DNA of 10,996 nt, from positions 1 to 10,996 of the forward strand of contig MSJH02000132.1 in NCBI GenBank assembly GCA_001931875.2. Reading direction: 5' to 3'. This document shows, one piece after another, positions 9,563 to 10,996 of the stretch (the stretch's first letter is position 1; every line of letters begins with the position of its first letter). Below the pieces are notes generated by a model that saw only the letters and a program-made list of their open reading frames with translations, did no database searches and was not told the DNA's origin. The DNA is from Byssochlamys sp. IMV 00236 (Eukaryota; Ascomycota; Eurotiomycetes; Eurotiales; Thermoascaceae). A program made the position numbers and the translations under genes.

Positions 9563-9633
9563 ATAGCTTTAAAAATTGGTCATCTTGGTTTGTTTCTTTT
9601 CAAGAAATAAAAAGAAATGTTGTTATTGATTCA

Positions 9634-9639
9634 TTTATT
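9634..9639 (-). terminator. Candidate poly(A) signal of the LITAF-like gene
   Basis: AATAAA on the minus strand, 245 nt past the stop. A second AATAAA overlaps the stop codon itself (CAATAAAAA) and is probably too early to be the main signal. Confidence 0.35.
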
Positions 9640-9714
9640 CTAGTTTTATGTTGTCATTCAAGTGCAATTATGATAAATTCACACTTATGTCAGAGTGAAC
9701 TGAACAGACTTAGG

Positions 9715-9827
9715 TTAGACAGAGACTTTGGTAGTGTGAAGTTGTATAGTGACTTCACATGTAGCGCCCCAAGGAAGCGTCCGTAGCATTAGCCTATTTT
9801 CTAGTGCATTTTCTGGTACCGTGAGCA
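9715..9827 (-). other. Orphan exon-like stretch downstream of the LITAF-like gene
   Basis: On the minus strand a long pyrimidine tract and TTACAG (ending 9828) look like a 3' splice site. They are followed by an open frame reading LTVPENALENRLMLRTLP... and ending at a stop at 9715-9717. Composition looks coding-like, but I recognise no family and found no matching donor in the LITAF frame. It may be 3' UTR, a relic or an alternative exon. Confidence 0.2.
9735..9759. repeat. 8-bp perfect inverted repeat (hairpin)
   Basis: TGTGAAGT and ACTTCACA with a nine-base loop, in the presumed 3' UTR of the LITAF-like gene. It could be an RNA stem or chance. Confidence 0.4.
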
Positions 9828-9883
9828 CTGTAATACGACAAAAAAAAAAAAAGAAGAAAACATGATCATCATGAGGTTGCTTT

Positions 9884-10435
9884 TTATTGTCTGTCATAGG
9901 CTGCGTGGACATGCGTATCTCTTTCCAGTCTTGTAAAAGTAGCAATCTTTTCTTTACAAGCGGGACAACTATGTACAACATCCTTTGTCCAGGGAAAAAG
10001 GTAAGGTATAAAACACCCTCCACTATGGCATCCTAACATGTATAACCCAACCATTGATAATCCAGTCAGTAGACCCACGTCATAATCAACCACAGTCAAA
10101 ACGAGCTGGCGACAGTGGTGACATTCAACCACAGCGGGCTTGGTCGTTAACGAGTCTACACTTTGAATGGTTATATCCGAAGGAACTCCCGATTGTGGCG
10201 GTCGTTCAATTGGAGGCTGCAGTGCACCATAGTAAGGTGCTTGTGGCATAACAGGCTGAGCAAGAGGCATAGTCATAAGTGGTGGCGAGTAATTAGGAAC
10301 AGTGTTCTGAGGCATAGAAGCATATGTATCTTGTGGTATATAAGGTGGCTTTGGGTAAAGTGCTGGGTTGATTGGTGATTGTAGTGGTTGCTCAAAGTGA
10401 GGATTGTTTATACGATGAGGTGGAATCTGTGACAT
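9884..10435 (-). CDS. LITAF-domain (LPS-induced TNF factor-like) protein
   Basis: A small protein of 183 residues. Known members sit on the cytosolic face of late endosomes and lysosomes, anchored by a hydrophobic stretch inside a zinc-binding fold. Residues 1-90 are rich in Pro, Gln and Tyr and probably disordered. The domain spans about 98-170: Cys105-x2-Cys108, a hydrophobic segment 121-146 (GLLTGLSMVGLYMLGC... FIPYLF), then His155-Ser-Cys157-Pro-Ala-Cys160, the HxCPxC signature. All four zinc ligands are present. I see no PPxY or P(S/T)AP motif of the kind animal LITAF uses to bind NEDD4 and TSG101. I chose ATG 10435 because the frame upstream is a pyrimidine-rich leader. An upstream ATG at 10534 could be joined in frame by a 48-nt intron (10485-10438), but that intron lacks a branch site. 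Confidence 0.85.
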   Translation of the reverse strand: MSQIPPHRINNPHFEQPLQSPINPALYPKPPYIPQDTYASMPQNTVPNYSPPLMTMPLAQPVMPQAPYYGALQPPIERPPQSGVPSDITIQSVDSLTTKPAVVECHHCRQLVLTVVDYDVGLLTGLSMVGLYMLGCHSGGCFIPYLFPWTKDVVHSCPACKEKIATFTRLERDTHVHAAYDRQ

Positions 10436-10535
10436 TGCTTGTATAAAAAAAAAGGAAAGAAAAGAAAAGAAAAGAGAAAAGTTACACCACTCGAAGCATA
10501 AATCATCTGACAAGTTATCATTTTGGAGTGGCATA

Positions 10536-10749
10536 CTGTATTTTTATTAATTATTGACATTAATTTTATAAAATGTTGTCATAAAATAAAAAAATTATTT
10601 GCGTAAAAAGACGACAAAGAAAAATATGTTTGAATAAAACGACATCATGTCAAAAGAGAGAGAGAGAGAGATAATGAGTTTATATGTAGAAAAAAGAGAG
10701 AAACATATGTTAGTATTAGAGCATATATCCTAATATTAGTCTTACTTAC
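10536..10749 (-). other. Possible 5' leader intron of the LITAF-like gene
   Basis: GTAAGT at 10749 and a perfect TACTAAC at 10716-10710 are followed by about 170 nt with no AG until TACAG at 10537-10536. This fits an intron of 214 nt with a scanning acceptor, but it is four times longer than the other introns here and no coding exon upstream confirms it. Confidence 0.35.
10655..10670 (+). repeat. (AG)8 microsatellite
   Basis: Eight AG units on the plus strand, read as (CT)8 on the minus strand upstream of the LITAF-like gene, inside the possible leader intron. Confidence 0.9.
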
Positions 10750-10770
10750 CACCGAAGTGCATTCTGGGGA

Positions 10771-10788
10771 GGGTAGCGATAACTACCC
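10771..10788. repeat. 6-bp inverted repeat GGGTAG-N6-CTACCC
   Basis: A perfect short palindrome with a six-base spacer at the start of the GC-richer right edge. It may be a protein-binding site, a small RNA stem or chance. Confidence 0.35.
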
Positions 10789-10996
10789 AGGATAGTTTAA
10801 ACAAAAAAAAGGAACGGAGGACAGAGAGAACCCAGAGCACAAGAAGAGGCAACTGGGAGAACGTTCCAGATATACACGCCAGAGAGCAAAAAGGGCGGGA
10901 CAAGCGAGTCAGAGCAAGGACCATGAGGACAGGCTAGTTTTGCATTGCCAAATATGACTACATGTTCTTCTGATTTCATGGAAAGACCGAATAAAG

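Larger units (their letters stand above)
8893..9883. other. Gene-poor interval between the GST and LITAF-like genes
   Basis: About 990 bp without a gene I can recognise. It contains the GST core promoter, the 57-nt poly(T) run, a possible retroposed sequence (9005-9562), open frames of 60-80 codons on both strands with no domain and poor composition, a plus-strand TATATAAAG at about 9310 with no sensible frame after it, the LITAF poly(A) signal, a hairpin (9735-9759) and an orphan exon-like stretch (9715-9827). I found no tRNA-like B box on either strand. Confidence 0.6.
10436..10996. other. Upstream region of the LITAF-like gene and right window edge
   Basis: No gene is recognised here. From the LITAF start outward it holds a pyrimidine tract on the minus strand (about 10446-10484), a very AT-rich stretch, the (AG)8 microsatellite, a TACTAAC branch-like site (10716-10710), a GTAAGT donor-like site (10749-10744), a small hairpin, and a purine-rich segment (about 10800-10920) of roughly 51% GC. 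The minus-strand open frames of about 60 codons at 10742-10979 are Leu/Phe/Ser/Cys-rich and look non-coding. Confidence 0.55.

Noticed and set aside
9227..9610. Overlapping 62- and 81-codon frames on opposite strands
   Set aside because: No family resemblance, no splice-linked partners, and composition typical of AT-rich non-coding DNA.
10436..10534. N-terminal extension of the LITAF-like protein from ATG 10534
   Set aside because: Most of the extension is Phe/Ser/Leu coded by a CT tract; the family-like Pro-rich N terminus begins at ATG 10435.
1..10996. CRISPR arrays, tRNA or rRNA genes, phage or defence systems
   Set aside because: No spaced direct repeats, no tRNA B boxes, no rRNA-like blocks and no defence-type proteins were seen; the genes are ordinary eukaryotic, intron-containing genes.

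Overview
The window looks like nuclear DNA of an early-diverging filamentous fungus, most likely Mucoromycota (Mucorales type). The intergenic DNA is AT-rich. The genes are broken by many very short introns: 16 modelled here, 48-54 nt except one of 70 nt, with GTAAGT-like donors and CTAAT/CTAAC-like branch points. The proteins are of fungal type. This is an inference from gene structure and protein style; no database search was possible.

Layout. (1) Minus strand, 3353 to 111: a complete eight-exon gene for a Ctf4/Mcl1/SepB (WDHD1/AND-1) replisome adaptor of about 959 residues, with an N-terminal WD40 propeller, an acidic linker, a SepB propeller and a C-terminal helical part. (2) 3354-3806: a 453-bp divergent promoter region with two ACGCGA (MCB-like) boxes close to the Ctf4 start. 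(3) Plus strand, 3807 to 8029: a complete eight-exon gene for a Bre4-like membrane protein of about 1283 residues (aromatic acid exporter/FUSC family). (4) Minus strand, 8892 to 8169: a three-exon glutathione S-transferase of 205 residues, converging on the Bre4-like gene with only 139 bp between the stop codons. (5) 8893-9883: nearly 1 kb without a recognisable gene, holding a 57-nt poly(T) run, a possible retroposed sequence and an orphan exon-like stretch. (6) Minus strand, 10435 to 9884: a LITAF-domain protein of 183 residues. (7) 10436-10996: its CT-rich upstream region, a possible leader intron and a purine-rich, relatively GC-rich right edge with no recognised gene.

The genes do not form an operon or a pathway. 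Ctf4 acts in chromosome replication and cohesion, the Bre4-like protein in membrane transport, the GST in thiol detoxification, and the LITAF protein probably at endosomal or lysosomal membranes. No clearly new defence, mobile or biosynthetic system is visible. The most useful second-look items are the paired MCB-like boxes, two candidate GC-AG introns, the poly(T) run with its possible flanking duplication, and a long AG-free stretch upstream of the LITAF gene.
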